Of a stretch of 38,867 nucleotides of DNA, positions 20,918-30,324 are shown one piece after another. A program made the translations under genes and the position numbers. The DNA is taken from contig CAKSUL010000015.1 in assembly GCA_934501475.1 (NCBI GenBank), forward strand, positions 1-38,867, in the 5' to 3' direction. Numbering within the stretch: position 1 is the first letter of the stretch; each line of letters opens with the position of its first letter. The notes beneath the pieces are model-generated. The model saw only the letters and a list, made by a program, of their open reading frames with translations. It did not search any database and was not told the origin of the DNA. Origin of the DNA: an uncultured Roseovarius sp. (GTDB taxonomy: Bacteria > Pseudomonadota > Alphaproteobacteria > Rhodobacterales > Rhodobacteraceae).

Positions 20918-21412
20918 TTAGCGGCAGTGTCTGGCGATCTCGCGCTCGCGCAGCCCGGTTTCGACCAGAAGGCAGCGATCACGCGCCTCATAGTAATAGC
21001 CGCGTGCATACCATTGCACCGCCTCATCCATGTCCCCGTCCGAGACAAGCCAGGCACCGCGCAGGTATTTCACCGCGTATTTCAGATTGGTCTCGCCATC
21101 CAGCAGGTCATTGGCGACACCCTGAAAGCCCATGTTGCGGGCGGTGGCGGGCAGGATCTGCATCATGCCGTAATAGGGACCGTTGCGCGCGTTGGCGCGA
21201 TAGTCGCTCTCGCGCTGGATCACCTTGTGCACCAAGGGGCGGGGCACCGCATATTCGTCCGCGAACTTGTTGACCAGCATCCGCACCTCGGGCGTTTCAC
21301 CCGGATATAGCGCCGGGGCTGCGGTTGAGGGGGCGGGTTTTTCGGGGCTGGACGCGCAGGCCGCAACAAGCAGCATGCAAAGGCCGGAAGCAAAACGCAG
21401 GATCATCGCCAT
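20918..21412 (-). CDS. Small lytic transglycosylase lipoprotein
   Basis: The 164-residue protein opens with a lipoprotein signal ending in LLVAAC (Cys19), then a Pro/Ala linker and an SLT-type domain: VIQRESDYRANARNGPYYGMMQILPATARNMGF, in which Glu68 is the expected catalytic acid and GMMQILPATA the conserved substrate-groove motif. It should cleave peptidoglycan glycan strands at the inner face of the outer membrane. The domain is short compared with Slt70 but similar to other minimal family members in this order. Start choice is uncertain between 21421, 21412 and 21406; 21412 has GGAAAAG close upstream. metG lies about 100 bases upstream on the same strand. Confidence 0.87.
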   Translation of the reverse strand: MAMILRFASGLCMLLVAACASSPEKPAPSTAAPALYPGETPEVRMLVNKFADEYAVPRPLVHKVIQRESDYRANARNGPYYGMMQILPATARNMGFQGVANDLLDGETNLKYAVKYLRGAWLVSDGDMDEAVQWYARGYYYEARDRCLLVETGLREREIARHCR

Positions 21413-21517
21413 CTTTTCCATAGGATTTTGGCGCGATAAAGGCCCCAGGATGCGTTGCAATGCAACCCTGCAGAAAATCAGTGGCAGGATTCCGCCATTT
21501 TCCGTCGTCCGGATGGG

Positions 21518-23236
21518 TCAGTCGCGCTGTCCTGAAAACCGGGTTTGCCAGTCCTCGCGCTGTTCATCGGTGATCTTGGCGAACAGAACGTCGGGCACGC
21601 TGAAGGCATGTCCCCCCTTGAGCCTGTCCAGCGCGGCGGGCACGTCATCGGGCCAGGGCGCATCATCCACATGCATCGCGCCCAGCATCGCGGCGGCGGC
21701 GTCGGGGATGAACGGCATGCTCAGCACCGCGTAAAGCGGGATCAGGTTCAGCGCCAGACGCACCTGCGCCGCGGCGCGGTCGGGATCGTCCTTGAAGGTA
21801 ACCCAAGGGGCGGCGGATTGCAGGTATTCGTTGCCCGCGACCCAGATCGCGCGCAGCTCGGCGGCGGATTTGCGCACCTCCATCGCCTCCATATGGCCCT
21901 CATAGGCGCGGATACGGGTGCTCAGCGTGTCGATCAGGGCCAGCTCATCGGGTCCAAACGTGCCTGCCTCCGGCACCGCCTCGCCAAATTTGGCGCGGCA
22001 GAACTTGGTCACGCGGCTGACGAAATTGCCCAGCACATCGGCCAGATCCTTGTTCACCGAAGCCTGGAAATTCTCCCATGTGAATTCGGAATCGCTGGAT
22101 TCGGGCGCATGGCTCAGCAGCCACCAGCGCCAGTAATCGGGCGGCAGGATGTCCAGCGCCTGATCCATGAACACGCCGCGCCCCTGCGAAGTGCTGAACT
22201 GGCCGCCATCGTAATTGAGGTAGTTGAAGGACTTGATGTAATCGACCAGCTTCCACGGCTCGCCCGACCCCAGGATCGTCGCCGGAAAGCTGAGCGTGTG
22301 AAACGGCACGTTGTCCTTGCCCATGAACTGCGTATAGCGCACGTCATCCGCGCCCATGTCGGTGCGCCACCAGCGTTGCCATGCGGCATCATCCAGCCCA
22401 TGCGCCTCGGCCCATTCGCCGGCGCAGGCGATATATTCGATCGGCGCGTCGAACCAGACATAGAACACCTTGCCCTCCATGCCGGGCCAGTCTTCGGATC
22501 CTTTCCTGACCGGAATGCCCCAATCCAGATCGCGGGTGATGCCGCGATCCTGAAGCCCGTCGCCATCGTTCAGCCATTTGCGCGCGATCGAGGTGGTCAG
22601 GATCGGCCAATCGGTCTTGCTGTCGATCCACGCGCTCAGATCGGCGCGCATGTCTGATTGTTTCAGATAGAGATGCTTGGTTTCGCGCACCTCAAGGTCG
22701 GTCGAGCCGGAGATCGCGCTGCGCGGCTCGATCAGGTCGGTGGGGTCCAGCTGCTTGGTGCAGTTTTCGCATTGATCGCCGCGTGCCTTGTCGTAGCCGC
22801 AATTGGGGCAGGTGCCCTCGATATAGCGATCCGGCAGAAAGCGGCCATCGGTGTTGGAATAGACCTGCTTTTCCTCGACCTCGGAGATCAGGCCGGCATC
22901 GGCCAGACGGCCCGCGAAATGCTGGGTCAGGCGATGGTTCTGCGGGCTGGACGAGCGGCCGAAGTGATCAAAGCTCAGCCGGAAACCGCGGGCGATTTCG
23001 GCCTGGACCTTGTGCATCTCGGCGCAATATTCGGCCACCGGCTTGCCCGCCTTCTTGGCGGCCAACTCGGCCGGGGTGCCGTGTTCGTCGGTGGCACACA
23101 GAAACAGCACCTCATGGCCGCGCCCCCGCTGATAGCGCGCGTAAAGATCGGCAGGAAGCTGGCTGCCCACCAGGTTGCCCAGATGTTTGATCCCGTTGAT
23201 ATAGGGAATCGCGGATGTGATCAGATGCCGTGCCAT
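21518..23236 (-). CDS. metG: Methionyl-tRNA synthetase
   Basis: The 572-residue class I enzyme charges tRNA-Met. [11 protein letters not shown] at 11-21 carries the HIGH-like nucleotide-binding motif, and QFSTSQ at 346-351 is the KMSKS equivalent. A zinc knuckle has Cys143, Cys146, Cys156 and Cys159 ([17 protein letters not shown]). [10 protein letters not shown] and the anticodon-binding helical domain follow. There is no C-terminal tRNA-binding/dimerisation domain, giving the shorter, monomeric-like length usual in alphaproteobacteria. The ATG at 23236 ([15 protein letters not shown]) has AAAGGCAGG upstream; 75 extra upstream bases are open but lack similarity. Confidence 0.97.
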   Translation of the reverse strand: MARHLITSAIPYINGIKHLGNLVGSQLPADLYARYQRGRGHEVLFLCATDEHGTPAELAAKKAGKPVAEYCAEMHKVQAEIARGFRLSFDHFGRSSSPQNHRLTQHFAGRLADAGLISEVEEKQVYSNTDGRFLPDRYIEGTCPNCGYDKARGDQCENCTKQLDPTDLIEPRSAISGSTDLEVRETKHLYLKQSDMRADLSAWIDSKTDWPILTTSIARKWLNDGDGLQDRGITRDLDWGIPVRKGSEDWPGMEGKVFYVWFDAPIEYIACAGEWAEAHGLDDAAWQRWWRTDMGADDVRYTQFMGKDNVPFHTLSFPATILGSGEPWKLVDYIKSFNYLNYDGGQFSTSQGRGVFMDQALDILPPDYWRWWLLSHAPESSDSEFTWENFQASVNKDLADVLGNFVSRVTKFCRAKFGEAVPEAGTFGPDELALIDTLSTRIRAYEGHMEAMEVRKSAAELRAIWVAGNEYLQSAAPWVTFKDDPDRAAAQVRLALNLIPLYAVLSMPFIPDAAAAMLGAMHVDDAPWPDDVPAALDRLKGGHAFSVPDVLFAKITDEQREDWQTRFSGQRD

Positions 23237-23333
23237 GTCTTGCCTGCCTTTGCCGGTTTGCCTGCTTCCTTTAACGGATGCATGGCGGCAGGGCCAGCGC
23301 CCAGAACGCATTGAATCATGCGAATTCGCGGGC

Positions 23334-24578
23334 TCAGTCCGGTTTCTTGGTCCGGCTGGATTTGGTCAGCCTGCCGATGATGAAACTGGTGCGCGGCGTC
23401 CAGATATAGCGCGTGCGCCGCGGCACTGTCGGGCGCACCCGCATCCGGGTAAATCCGAACACGATCAGGATGCCATGCGCCGCGGCAATCATGAAGAACA
23501 TCGCCGGCGGGCCGAAGGCCTCGATCAGGACGGTGGCCAGCAAGGGGGCCGCGATCGCGCCGACCGCATAAAAGAACATCAGCGCGGCCGACAGTTCGAC
23601 CCGCTGATCGGAGCGGGCAAAGTCATTGGCATGGGCCGCCGCGACCGAATAGATCGGGAATGACGTCATCCCGAAGAAAAACGCGGTCGCCATGACGCCT
23701 TGCGCCGACAGGCTGCCGATGGAGGCGGTGACGATGCAGGTCACGCTTGCGGCCATCGACAGCCCGATCATCACATAGCGGCGGTCGAATTTGTCGGCCA
23801 GCCACCCGGTGGGGATCTGCGCCAGCGCCCCGCCCAGCACGACAACGGCCAGGAACCACGCGATCTGATCCACCGCCAGCCCGACCTGTTGGCCATATAG
23901 CGGGCCGACCATGCGGAACGTGGCGCTGGACAGGGCCGCCACCACCACGGCCGCCGCCGCCAGCGGTGAGCAGGCAATCGCCAGACCGGGGCGCAGGCGC
24001 GGCGCCTCGGGGGTTTCGGGCTGATGGGATTTCGTCAGGGTCAGCGGCAACAGCGACGCACAGCACAGCAGCGCCAGAATGTTGTATGAGACATAAGAGG
24101 CCGGTTCGAGCACCGAGATCAGCATCTGCGCCACCAGGGATGCGCCCATGTCGACGACGCGATAGGTGCCCATGGCGCGGCCGCGCGTTTCATTGGTCAG
24201 CTTGTCCTGCAACCACGCTTCGATCACCGTGTAGCAGCCCGCCACGCACACCCCCGTCGCCACCCGCATCAGCGCCCAGGCATAGGCGTCGATGATCAGC
24301 ATATGCCCCATCAGCCCGATGGTCCCCGCCGCAGTCAGCGCCGCAAAGGCGCGCGAATGGCCGACATTGCCCATCAGGCGCGGTGCCCACCAGCAGCCGA
24401 TGAAGAACCCCACGAAATGCGCCGAGCCCAGCATGCCGATCTGCGCGGTGGTGAAATCGAGCTTGATTCCGCTGAGCGCGTCGAGCGGCCCCACGCCACC
24501 AGACGACAACTGCAACAGAATGACAGAGAGAAACAGGGCGGCGAAGGAGATCATCATGCGCATAATGAGGGCCACCAT
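23334..24578 (-). CDS. MFS transporter
   Basis: The 414-residue protein has about twelve predicted membrane segments and the major facilitator hallmark between TM2 and TM3 replaced by [14 protein letters not shown], and a second-half loop ADKFDRRY. The arrangement ([40 protein letters not shown]) resembles the UMF2/YcaD-like family of putative proton-coupled transporters with unknown substrate. The C-terminus has a basic tail [25 protein letters not shown]. Starts at 24578, 24563 and 24557 are all possible; none has a good ribosome-binding site, and the first is used here. An XRE regulator gene lies 111 bases upstream on the same strand. Confidence 0.88.
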   Translation of the reverse strand: MVALIMRMMISFAALFLSVILLQLSSGGVGPLDALSGIKLDFTTAQIGMLGSAHFVGFFIGCWWAPRLMGNVGHSRAFAALTAAGTIGLMGHMLIIDAYAWALMRVATGVCVAGCYTVIEAWLQDKLTNETRGRAMGTYRVVDMGASLVAQMLISVLEPASYVSYNILALLCCASLLPLTLTKSHQPETPEAPRLRPGLAIACSPLAAAAVVVAALSSATFRMVGPLYGQQVGLAVDQIAWFLAVVVLGGALAQIPTGWLADKFDRRYVMIGLSMAASVTCIVTASIGSLSAQGVMATAFFFGMTSFPIYSVAAAHANDFARSDQRVELSAALMFFYAVGAIAAPLLATVLIEAFGPPAMFFMIAAAHGILIVFGFTRMRVRPTVPRRTRYIWTPRTSFIIGRLTKSSRTKKPD

Positions 24579-24689
24579 GACAGCAGATCGCCTGCTTGCC
24601 TGCCCTTAATCGACGCCCCGGTGTCGTTTTCCGCGCTTTGGATGTTTTGCCTGTTGTTTCAGCGTGGTATCGCGCGTGATCCCGCGGTT

Positions 24690-25556
24690 TCAGTCAGCGG
24701 GCAGCTCCGCTGCCAGATCGCGCAGCAGGCCGGGAATGTCGCGCGCGCTCAGCTCTGCCTCGCGCAGCAGGTGGTCGAAATGCCCGGTCAGCGCCTGCAC
24801 CCGCTCGGTATCGCGGAAGGCCATGTAATTGCGTCCGATATAGAGCACCGCCAGCAACGGGCCAAAGATGGTCACGGGGGCCGAATAGACCCGGCGTGCA
24901 TCGAAAAGATACAATCGCAAACGCGGATAGAGCGCCTGTGTCACCTCTTGCAGATGCGCGATCTGCGCACGGCGCAGCGCGACCGGCAGCGCGCTGTAAT
25001 AGCCCTCGCCACGGGCAAAGCTGCTCAATTCATGCATCGGCAGCGCGATTTCATAATCCGAACGGCTGGCGCGCATCCAACTCAGCCGGTCCTGCGACGC
25101 GCCGATCACCTGATCGGTGCTGCGATCCAGGTGGGGGGTATATTCCCATTCCAGCATGGCGCGGGTTTTCAGCATGTCGGGCAGGCCGGCGGGCACATGG
25201 CGGATCTTGTAGCCCGCTGCCTCCTTGTGCCATTGATAGATCTGCTCATCCACCAGGGCGCGCGGCGCTTCGGTCAGTGACAGCGAATTGGCCAGGATGT
25301 CGGCGGCGGTCTCGGGCCGGTCGGTCAGCCCCAGCAGCCAATCCGCCGAAATGCCGAGGGCGGCGGCGCATTCACCCACCACCTGCGCATTGGGCAGGCG
25401 CGCGGCGTCCCCGTTCAGAAGTTGCGAAATGGTCGAGCGGTCAACCCCAACGGCGCGCGCCAAGGCGCTTTGATTGGTGGGGCGGTGCTGCATCGCTTCG
25501 CGCAAGCGGGTGCGAAACAGTTCGGCGCGCTGACGCTTGTCGGTTTTTTCCATCAT
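24690..25556 (-). CDS. XRE-family transcriptional regulator with C-terminal sensor-like domain
   Basis: The 288 residues start with an HTH_XRE domain (residues 14-76: LREAMQHRPTNQSALARAVGV, then DRSTISQLLNG), with recognition helix DRSTISQLL. The following 200 residues have no motif I can name; they contain short conserved-looking blocks (RYLRLYLFDARRVYSAPVTIFGP-like) and could be a ligand or redox-sensing region. It is divergent from DUF2061. The inverted repeat GGTGA-N6-TCACC at 25559-25574 lies directly before its start codon and is a natural candidate for autoregulation. ATG codons at 25556 and 25553 are both possible. Confidence 0.85.
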   Translation of the reverse strand: MMEKTDKRQRAELFRTRLREAMQHRPTNQSALARAVGVDRSTISQLLNGDAARLPNAQVVGECAAALGISADWLLGLTDRPETAADILANSLSLTEAPRALVDEQIYQWHKEAAGYKIRHVPAGLPDMLKTRAMLEWEYTPHLDRSTDQVIGASQDRLSWMRASRSDYEIALPMHELSSFARGEGYYSALPVALRRAQIAHLQEVTQALYPRLRLYLFDARRVYSAPVTIFGPLLAVLYIGRNYMAFRDTERVQALTGHFDHLLREAELSARDIPGLLRDLAAELPAD

Positions 25557-25558
25557 GC

Positions 25559-25574
25559 GGTGACTTTTATCACC
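25559..25574. promoter_or_regulatory. Perfect inverted repeat, candidate XRE operator
   Basis: GGTGA and TCACC are separated by six A/T-rich bases and end three bases before the XRE start codon, in the 117-base divergent region shared with the DUF2061-desaturase genes. The size suits an XRE dimer. No second copy was seen in the region. Confidence 0.4.
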
Positions 25575-25673
25575 ATTGCAGAAGAATGTTAACTGCAAAC
25601 GAAATGGCCGATTGCGGATTTTTATCATACCGCTTTGGTCAAACCGCAGCATATCACAATGAAAGGCCCCCGC

Positions 25674-25880
25674 ATGGACACGACGACACGCACATTGATC
25701 AAGGCGTTGATCTGGAACGCGCTCGGCCTGCTGACGATGGGCGCGGTCGGTTTCGTGATGACCGGATCGGTGATGATGGGCGGCACGATGGCGGCGATCA
25801 ACACCATGATCGGCCTCAGCGTCTATGTGGTCTATGAGCGTGTCTGGGCGCGCATCCGCTGGGGGCGTCAGCATGGATAG
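25674..25880 (+). CDS. DUF2061 small membrane protein
   Basis: A 68-residue protein with two hydrophobic segments (LIKALIWNALGLLTMGAVGFVMTG, shown here in two parts: about 8-30 and 35-55) and the family ending YVVYERVWARIRWG. DUF2061 proteins are short inner-membrane proteins of unknown role. The ATG at 25674 has AAAGG eight bases upstream; another ATG at 25659 is in frame. Its last eight bases overlap the desaturase start, so the two are translationally coupled. That pairing suggests a role in membrane lipid chemistry, but this is inference. Confidence 0.85.
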   Translation: MDTTTRTLIKALIWNALGLLTMGAVGFVMTGSVMMGGTMAAINTMIGLSVYVVYERVWARIRWGRQHG

Positions 25881-26775
25881 GGCGCGCGCGGGCTATCGGA
25901 TCGAATGGCCGACGCTGGCGATGCTGGTGGGGGTCTATGCCCTCTGGGCGATTGGCACCACATGGGCGGCGGCGCTGTTCCTGCCATTGGGCATGGCGCT
26001 CAGCATTCTGGCGATTGCGCTGCATTCCTCGCTGACCCATGAGGTGCTGCATGGGCATCCGTTTCGCCACCGCCGCCTGAACGAGGCGCTGGTGTTTCCC
26101 TGTCTGGGACTGTTCGTGCCTTACTTGCGGTTTCGCGACACTCACCTTGCGCATCACAACGACGCGGTGCTGACCGACCCTTACGACGACCCCGAGGCCA
26201 ATTACCTGGACCCCGAAATCTGGGCGCGCCTGCCGGTCTGGTATCAGCGGGTCTTGCGCTTCAACAACACGCTGCTGGGGCGTCTGGTGGTGGGGCCGCT
26301 GATCGGGCAGGTGGCGTTCATGCGCGCCGATTGGCGCGCCATCCGTGCCGGGGATCGCGCGGTTCTGGCGGGGTGGCTGTGGCAGGTTCCGGCGGTTGCG
26401 CCGGTGCTGATCTGGGTCCACAGCGCGGCGATGCCGCTCTGGGCCTATCTGATTTCGGCCTATGCGGCGCTGTCGATCCTCAAGATCCGCACCTTTCTTG
26501 AGCATCGCGCCCATGAGCGGTGCAGCGGGCGCACCGTGGTGATCGAGGATCGCGGGCCGCTGGCGCTGATCTTTCTGAACAACAACCTGCATGCGGTCCA
26601 TCACATGCATCCCAAGGTCGCATGGTATGACCTGCCGCGCATCTATGCGCAAAACCGCGAGCACTATATTCTGCGCAACGACAACTATCTTTACCTGTCC
26701 TATGCACAGATCTTTCGCCGATATTTCTGGCGTGCCAAGGACCCGGTGCCACATCCGCTCTGGCGCAAGCCGTGA
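25873..26775 (+). CDS. Fatty acid desaturase family protein
   Basis: The 300-residue membrane di-iron enzyme has the three histidine boxes: HEVLHGH at 56-62, HLAHHN at 91-96 and HAVHHMHP at 240-247, with membrane helices before the first box and between the second and third. Such enzymes desaturate or hydroxylate acyl chains or related lipids; the compact length and the third box HAVHH resemble sphingolipid/carotenoid or DesA-like bacterial members, so the exact substrate is open. The ATG at 25873 follows GGGGGCG and overlaps the DUF2061 stop by eight bases. An EamA transporter gene follows closely on the same strand. Confidence 0.92.
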   Translation: MDRARAGYRIEWPTLAMLVGVYALWAIGTTWAAALFLPLGMALSILAIALHSSLTHEVLHGHPFRHRRLNEALVFPCLGLFVPYLRFRDTHLAHHNDAVLTDPYDDPEANYLDPEIWARLPVWYQRVLRFNNTLLGRLVVGPLIGQVAFMRADWRAIRAGDRAVLAGWLWQVPAVAPVLIWVHSAAMPLWAYLISAYAALSILKIRTFLEHRAHERCSGRTVVIEDRGPLALIFLNNNLHAVHHMHPKVAWYDLPRIYAQNREHYILRNDNYLYLSYAQIFRRYFWRAKDPVPHPLWRKP

Positions 26776-26796
26776 TTTGACGGCATGAGGGCGTTC

Positions 26797-27699
26797 ATGA
26801 GCGCCTGGATCACCCTTTCGATTGCCGCCGCCGCGTTTCAGACGCTGCGGTTCATGCTGCAAAAACACCTGAGCATGGGCACCCTGTCCACCGGCGGGGC
26901 GACATTTGCGCGCTTTGCCTATTCGATGCCGTTCGTGATCGCGCTGTCGCTGGGCTATGTGGCCTGGTCGGGCGTGTCCTGGCCGGATTACAGCGCGCGG
27001 TTCTGGGCGTTTGCGATGACGGGCGGACTGGCGCAGATCCTGGCGACATGGTGCGTCGTGGCGCTGTTTGCGCAGCGCAATTTCGCCGTCGGCATCACCT
27101 TCAAGAAAACCGAAGTGGTGCAGACCGCGCTGGTCGGGCTGCTGGTCCTGGGGGACCGGATCAGCCTCTGGGGGGTGCTGGCGATCGTGATCGGGCTGCT
27201 GGGGGTGCTGATCCTGTCGGACAGTCCCGGCGGAACCGGATCATGGCGCAGGCGCATCTTCAATCGCGCGGCGGGGCTGGGCCTGATCTCGGGGGCGCTG
27301 TTCGCGGTTTCGGCGGTGGGGTATCGCGGTGCGACGCTGGAAATCGCCAGCGCCGATCCGCTGTTGCGCGCCGGTGTGACGCTGGCCGCCGTCACCACGG
27401 TGCAGGCGCTTGGCATGGCGGCGTGGCTGGCATGGCGCGAGGCGGGGCAGATCGCGGCGGTGTTCGCCGCGCGGCGCACCGCGGTCTGGATGGGCCTCAC
27501 CGGCATGGCCGGCAGCCTGTGCTGGTTCACCGCCTTTACCTTGCAGAACGCCGCCTATGTGTTTGCGGTCGGTCAGATCGAGGTGATCTTTTCCCTGCTG
27601 GCCTCGGTGCTGTTCTTTGGCGAAAAGACCAGCGCGCGCGAAGGCGCGGGGATCGCGCTGATCACTCTGTCAGTAATTGCAGTGGGGTTTTTCCTCTGA
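26797..27699 (+). CDS. EamA/DMT family transporter
   Basis: The product is about 300 residues with ten predicted membrane helices in two EamA repeats (first GGATFARFAYSMPFVIALSLG..., second RAAGLGLISGALFAVSAVGYRG...). The family exports metabolites and amino acids; the substrate is unknown. The start at 26797 has GAGGGCG close upstream and is preferred over the ATG at 26785. It follows the desaturase with 21 bases between, so it likely shares its transcript. Its last 38 bases overlap the end of the convergent NUDIX gene. Confidence 0.9.
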   Translation: MSAWITLSIAAAAFQTLRFMLQKHLSMGTLSTGGATFARFAYSMPFVIALSLGYVAWSGVSWPDYSARFWAFAMTGGLAQILATWCVVALFAQRNFAVGITFKKTEVVQTALVGLLVLGDRISLWGVLAIVIGLLGVLILSDSPGGTGSWRRRIFNRAAGLGLISGALFAVSAVGYRGATLEIASADPLLRAGVTLAAVTTVQALGMAAWLAWREAGQIAAVFAARRTAVWMGLTGMAGSLCWFTAFTLQNAAYVFAVGQIEVIFSLLASVLFFGEKTSAREGAGIALITLSVIAVGFFL

Positions 27700-28375
27700 G
27701 GCGCAGGAACAGGCTTTCTTCGTCGTCATTGCGGAAATAGGGCACCGATCCGGGCGGCGTGCGGTCGCGCGCGCGCTGCATCACCTCGGCCAGAACCACC
27801 TCGGTGATGAAGGGCAGGTCATGGTTGCGCGCCTCGCGGATCGGCACCCATTGCAGATGCGACAGTTCTTCGCTGGCGGCGCTGAAATCATCGGGATCGT
27901 TCTGCACCGCATCGGCATCGATCAGAAAGAAGCGCGCATCAAAGCGGCGCGGCCGCCCCGGTGGCGTGATGGCGCGAAAGATGAATTGCAGCGCCTCGCC
28001 GGTGGGCACATGCCCGGTGGCGGCGTAGCTGGCCCAGTCGGCGGGCACATCGCCCTGCCAGGTGCCGGGCGCGCCGATGATCAGGCCGGTTTCCTCCCAC
28101 AATTCGCGGATGGCGGCGGCGGCAAGGGGATGCGCGCGGTCCGCGACGCAATCCTCGATCAGGCGGTGACGGCACAGCGCGGGCAACGGGCGCAGCAGCG
28201 GCACTTGCGCGTCGGTTACGTCGACAGCGCCGCCGGGAAATACCACCTTGCTGGGCATGAACGCCGCCTTTGAACCGCGCTGCCCCATCAGGACATGGGG
28301 ATCGCTGTCGCGGTCGCGCAGCAGGATCACGGTGGCGGCATCGCGCAGGGCTGACTTGTCGATTTCGGTTGTCAT
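27662..28375 (-). CDS. NUDIX hydrolase
   Basis: This 237-residue protein carries a Nudix box in which FPGGAVD and AAAAIRELWEETGLI are separated by an insertion of about 30 residues, as in the NUDT7/NUDT19-type coenzyme A or acyl-CoA hydrolases. REL-EETG is intact, so Mg-dependent cleavage of a nucleoside diphosphate linkage is likely; the CoA assignment is inference from the insertion. The ATG at 28375 has GAGG upstream. DUF983 precedes it by 21 bases on the same strand, an operon. The stop lies inside the 3' end of the EamA gene. Confidence 0.92.
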   Translation of the reverse strand: MTTEIDKSALRDAATVILLRDRDSDPHVLMGQRGSKAAFMPSKVVFPGGAVDVTDAQVPLLRPLPALCRHRLIEDCVADRAHPLAAAAIRELWEETGLIIGAPGTWQGDVPADWASYAATGHVPTGEALQFIFRAITPPGRPRRFDARFFLIDADAVQNDPDDFSAASEELSHLQWVPIREARNHDLPFITEVVLAEVMQRARDRTPPGSVPYFRNDDEESLFLRLRGKTPLQLLTE

Positions 28376-28396
28376 GTCCGGCCTCGCTCTTGCGGC

Positions 28397-28801
28397 TCAG
28401 CCCTTGTCGGCAAAGCCGTGCATCTGGCGCGCCCACTGAAACCCGACGATCGCGCCTTTCAATCTGGGCAGAAGATACAGTGACAGCGACACGCAGCCAA
28501 TGGCGAAGATCGTGAACAGCACCAGCGGATCGGGGCGGAAGGTGACGAAAGTGATATGCAGCATCGGCGCAATGATATGCCCGACCAGCAGGATCGTCAG
28601 ATAGGCCGGCCCGTCATCGGCGCGGTGATGCGACAGTTCCTGACGGCAGACGGTGCAGGTGTCGCGCACCTTGAGATAGGTCTTCATCAGCGGGCCACTG
28701 CCGCAATTGGGGCATTTGCGCCGGAATCCCTTGCGTATGGCGGGCCAGAGGGCGCGCTCATCGGTTTGGGGTGCGGCGGCTGTTGCGGTCTGTTCGGTCA
28801 T
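28397..28801 (-). CDS. DUF983 zinc-ribbon membrane protein
   Basis: The 134-residue protein has CPNCG (Cys30, Cys33) and CTVC (Cys49, Cys52), a zinc-ribbon, followed by two hydrophobic segments (YLTILLVGHIIAPMLHITFV and LVLFTIFAIGCVSLSLYLLP). DUF983 is widespread in alphaproteobacteria and of unknown function. The ATG at 28801 follows AGAGGATG. It is the first gene of a two-gene unit with the NUDIX hydrolase and is divergent from the EF-hand gene. Confidence 0.92.
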   Translation of the reverse strand: MTEQTATAAAPQTDERALWPAIRKGFRRKCPNCGSGPLMKTYLKVRDTCTVCRQELSHHRADDGPAYLTILLVGHIIAPMLHITFVTFRPDPLVLFTIFAIGCVSLSLYLLPRLKGAIVGFQWARQMHGFADKG

Positions 28802-28986
28802 GGCATCCTCTGGTCGGCGTCCTGCCTAGATGCGGCATCGCGGCCCAAAAGAAAAGGGGGGCGTGGTGGCGCGCGCCGTCATGTCGGGCGAAACCAAGGG
28901 CATTTTGCGCATCCGATCACGCAGCCGTGATCATTTTGTTGCGACGACCGCGACGGAAAGCCGGGATTGCCGCGTATCAGGCTCCA

Positions 28987-29013
28987 GAAACGGGCAGTGA
29001 GACACGTTTCGTT
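28987..29013 (+). promoter_or_regulatory. Candidate ECF-type promoter or operator before the EF-hand gene
   Basis: GAAACG (28987-28992) and CGTTTC (29005-29010) form an inverted repeat, and GAAAC-N18-CGTT also resembles ECF promoters (-35 GAAC-like, -10 CGTT-like). It is about 35-60 bases before the EF-hand start, where a promoter would be expected, and an ECF sigma gene lies downstream. The spacer is longer than usual, so the assignment is tentative. Confidence 0.3.
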
Positions 29014-29046
29014 CAGACATTTGGTAGAATGTGAAAAGGAAAGACC

Positions 29047-29535
29047 ATGAAACACAGAGCACAGATCCTCAGCCTTGGCACCGCCATTCTGATTGCCACG
29101 GTCGGCATCGGACAGGCCAGCGGCAACATGGGCATGGGCCAGAACAAGGAGCGTCCCAGCTTTGCCGAACTCGACACTGATGGCGACGGCCAGATCACCC
29201 GCGCCGAAATGGACGCGCACCGCACGGCGCGCTTCCTTGAGGCCGACAAGGACGGCGATGGTGCCGTCAGCGCCGAGGAACTGAAAGCCGCCATGCAGGA
29301 CCGCGCCGCCATGCGCGCAACCCGCATGATGGAGCGGATGGACACCAACGGCGACGGCAAGGTGAGCGTCGAGGAAATGCAGGCCCGCAAGGACCGCCGG
29401 GGCAAGGGCATGGGCAAGATGTTCGAACGCGCTGATACCGATGGCAACGGAACGATCAGCGAGGCCGAATTCAACGCGATGAGAACCATGCAGGGCAAGG
29501 GTCAAGGCATGGGCAAGGGGCAGAAAAAGAACTGA
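29047..29535 (+). CDS. Secreted EF-hand calcium-binding protein with four EF loops
   Basis: The 162-residue protein has a signal peptide (hydrophobic 7-20, cleavage probably after QASG) and four canonical EF-hand loops: DTDGDGQITRAE (43-54), DKDGDGAVSAEE (67-78), DTNGDGKVSVEE (99-110) and DTDGNGTISEAE (130-141). It should bind about four Ca2+ in the periplasm. The C-terminus is Met/Gly/Lys-rich (KGQGMGKGQKKN). A good ribosome-binding site (AAAAGGAAAG) precedes the ATG at 29047. The sigma-factor operon starts 210 bases later on the same strand, so this gene may be its target or sensor partner. Confidence 0.95.
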   Translation: MKHRAQILSLGTAILIATVGIGQASGNMGMGQNKERPSFAELDTDGDGQITRAEMDAHRTARFLEADKDGDGAVSAEELKAAMQDRAAMRATRMMERMDTNGDGKVSVEEMQARKDRRGKGMGKMFERADTDGNGTISEAEFNAMRTMQGKGQGMGKGQKKN

Positions 29536-29745
29536 GCCGCGCAGATGATTGCCGCGCGCGGGGCCGATCGTGACCTTGCGCGCGGCCATTGCGCGCCGCC
29601 GCCCCGGACGATATGGCCTGTGGCCAGAACACCGGGACACGGAATTTGCCCGACGCGCATGACGGTTCGCTTATGCGAGGGCGTTCCGGTCGATCTCCGC
29701 GATCGGGCGGGGGCCGGAATGCGACAGGTCTTCACAGGTATGCCG

Positions 29746-30324
29746 ATGCCCTTTGACGCCCATGATGACATGCCTGACGACGCGTTGCTGCGCCTGTTTG
29801 CCAATGGCAACGGCGACGCGGCGCGTACGCTGACCCTGCGCTTGACGCCGGTGGTCATGGCGCATGCGTGGCGGATGCTGGGCAACCGCGCCGAGGCCGA
29901 GGACGTCACGCAAGAGGCGCTGATGCGGCTCTGGCGGATCGCCCCCGACTGGCGCCATGGCGAGGCCAAGGTGACCACGTGGCTCTATCGGGTGGTGGCG
30001 AACCTGTGCACGGACCGGCTGCGCCATATGCGCCCGCTGGATATCGACGCGGTGCCAGAACCCGCCGATGACGCCGCCAGCGCCGAGGACCGGCTGGTGG
30101 ATCAGGGCCGCATGGATGCGTTGCAGATGGCGTTGGGGCGCTTGCCCGATCGCCAGAAACAGGCGGTGATCCTGCGCCACATCGAGGGGCTGGGCAACCC
30201 CGAGATCGGCGAGATCATGGGGATAGGAATTGAGGCGGTCGAAAGTCTGACCGCGCGGGGGAAACGGGCACTGGCCGCCGATCTGGCGGCGCGGCGTCAG
30301 GAATTGGGGTATGAAAATGACTGA
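29746..30324 (+). CDS. ECF-type RNA polymerase sigma factor
   Basis: The 192-residue protein has sigma region 2 at about 24-97 (EAEDVTQEALMRLWRIAPDW, then TWLYRVVANLCTDRLR) and region 4 at 122-176 (LQMALGRLPDRQKQAVILRHIEG and a helix-turn-helix with NPEIGEIMGIGIEAVESLTARGKRAL). It lacks regions 1.1 and 3, as ECF factors do. The upstream frame is open to 29545; I chose 29746 because AGG lies seven bases before it and the family begins here, though 29740 or 29719 are possible. The stop overlaps the next gene. The following two genes encode a single-span and a periplasmic protein, so an anti-sigma arrangement is likely. Confidence 0.9.
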   Translation: MPFDAHDDMPDDALLRLFANGNGDAARTLTLRLTPVVMAHAWRMLGNRAEAEDVTQEALMRLWRIAPDWRHGEAKVTTWLYRVVANLCTDRLRHMRPLDIDAVPEPADDAASAEDRLVDQGRMDALQMALGRLPDRQKQAVILRHIEGLGNPEIGEIMGIGIEAVESLTARGKRALAADLAARRQELGYEND

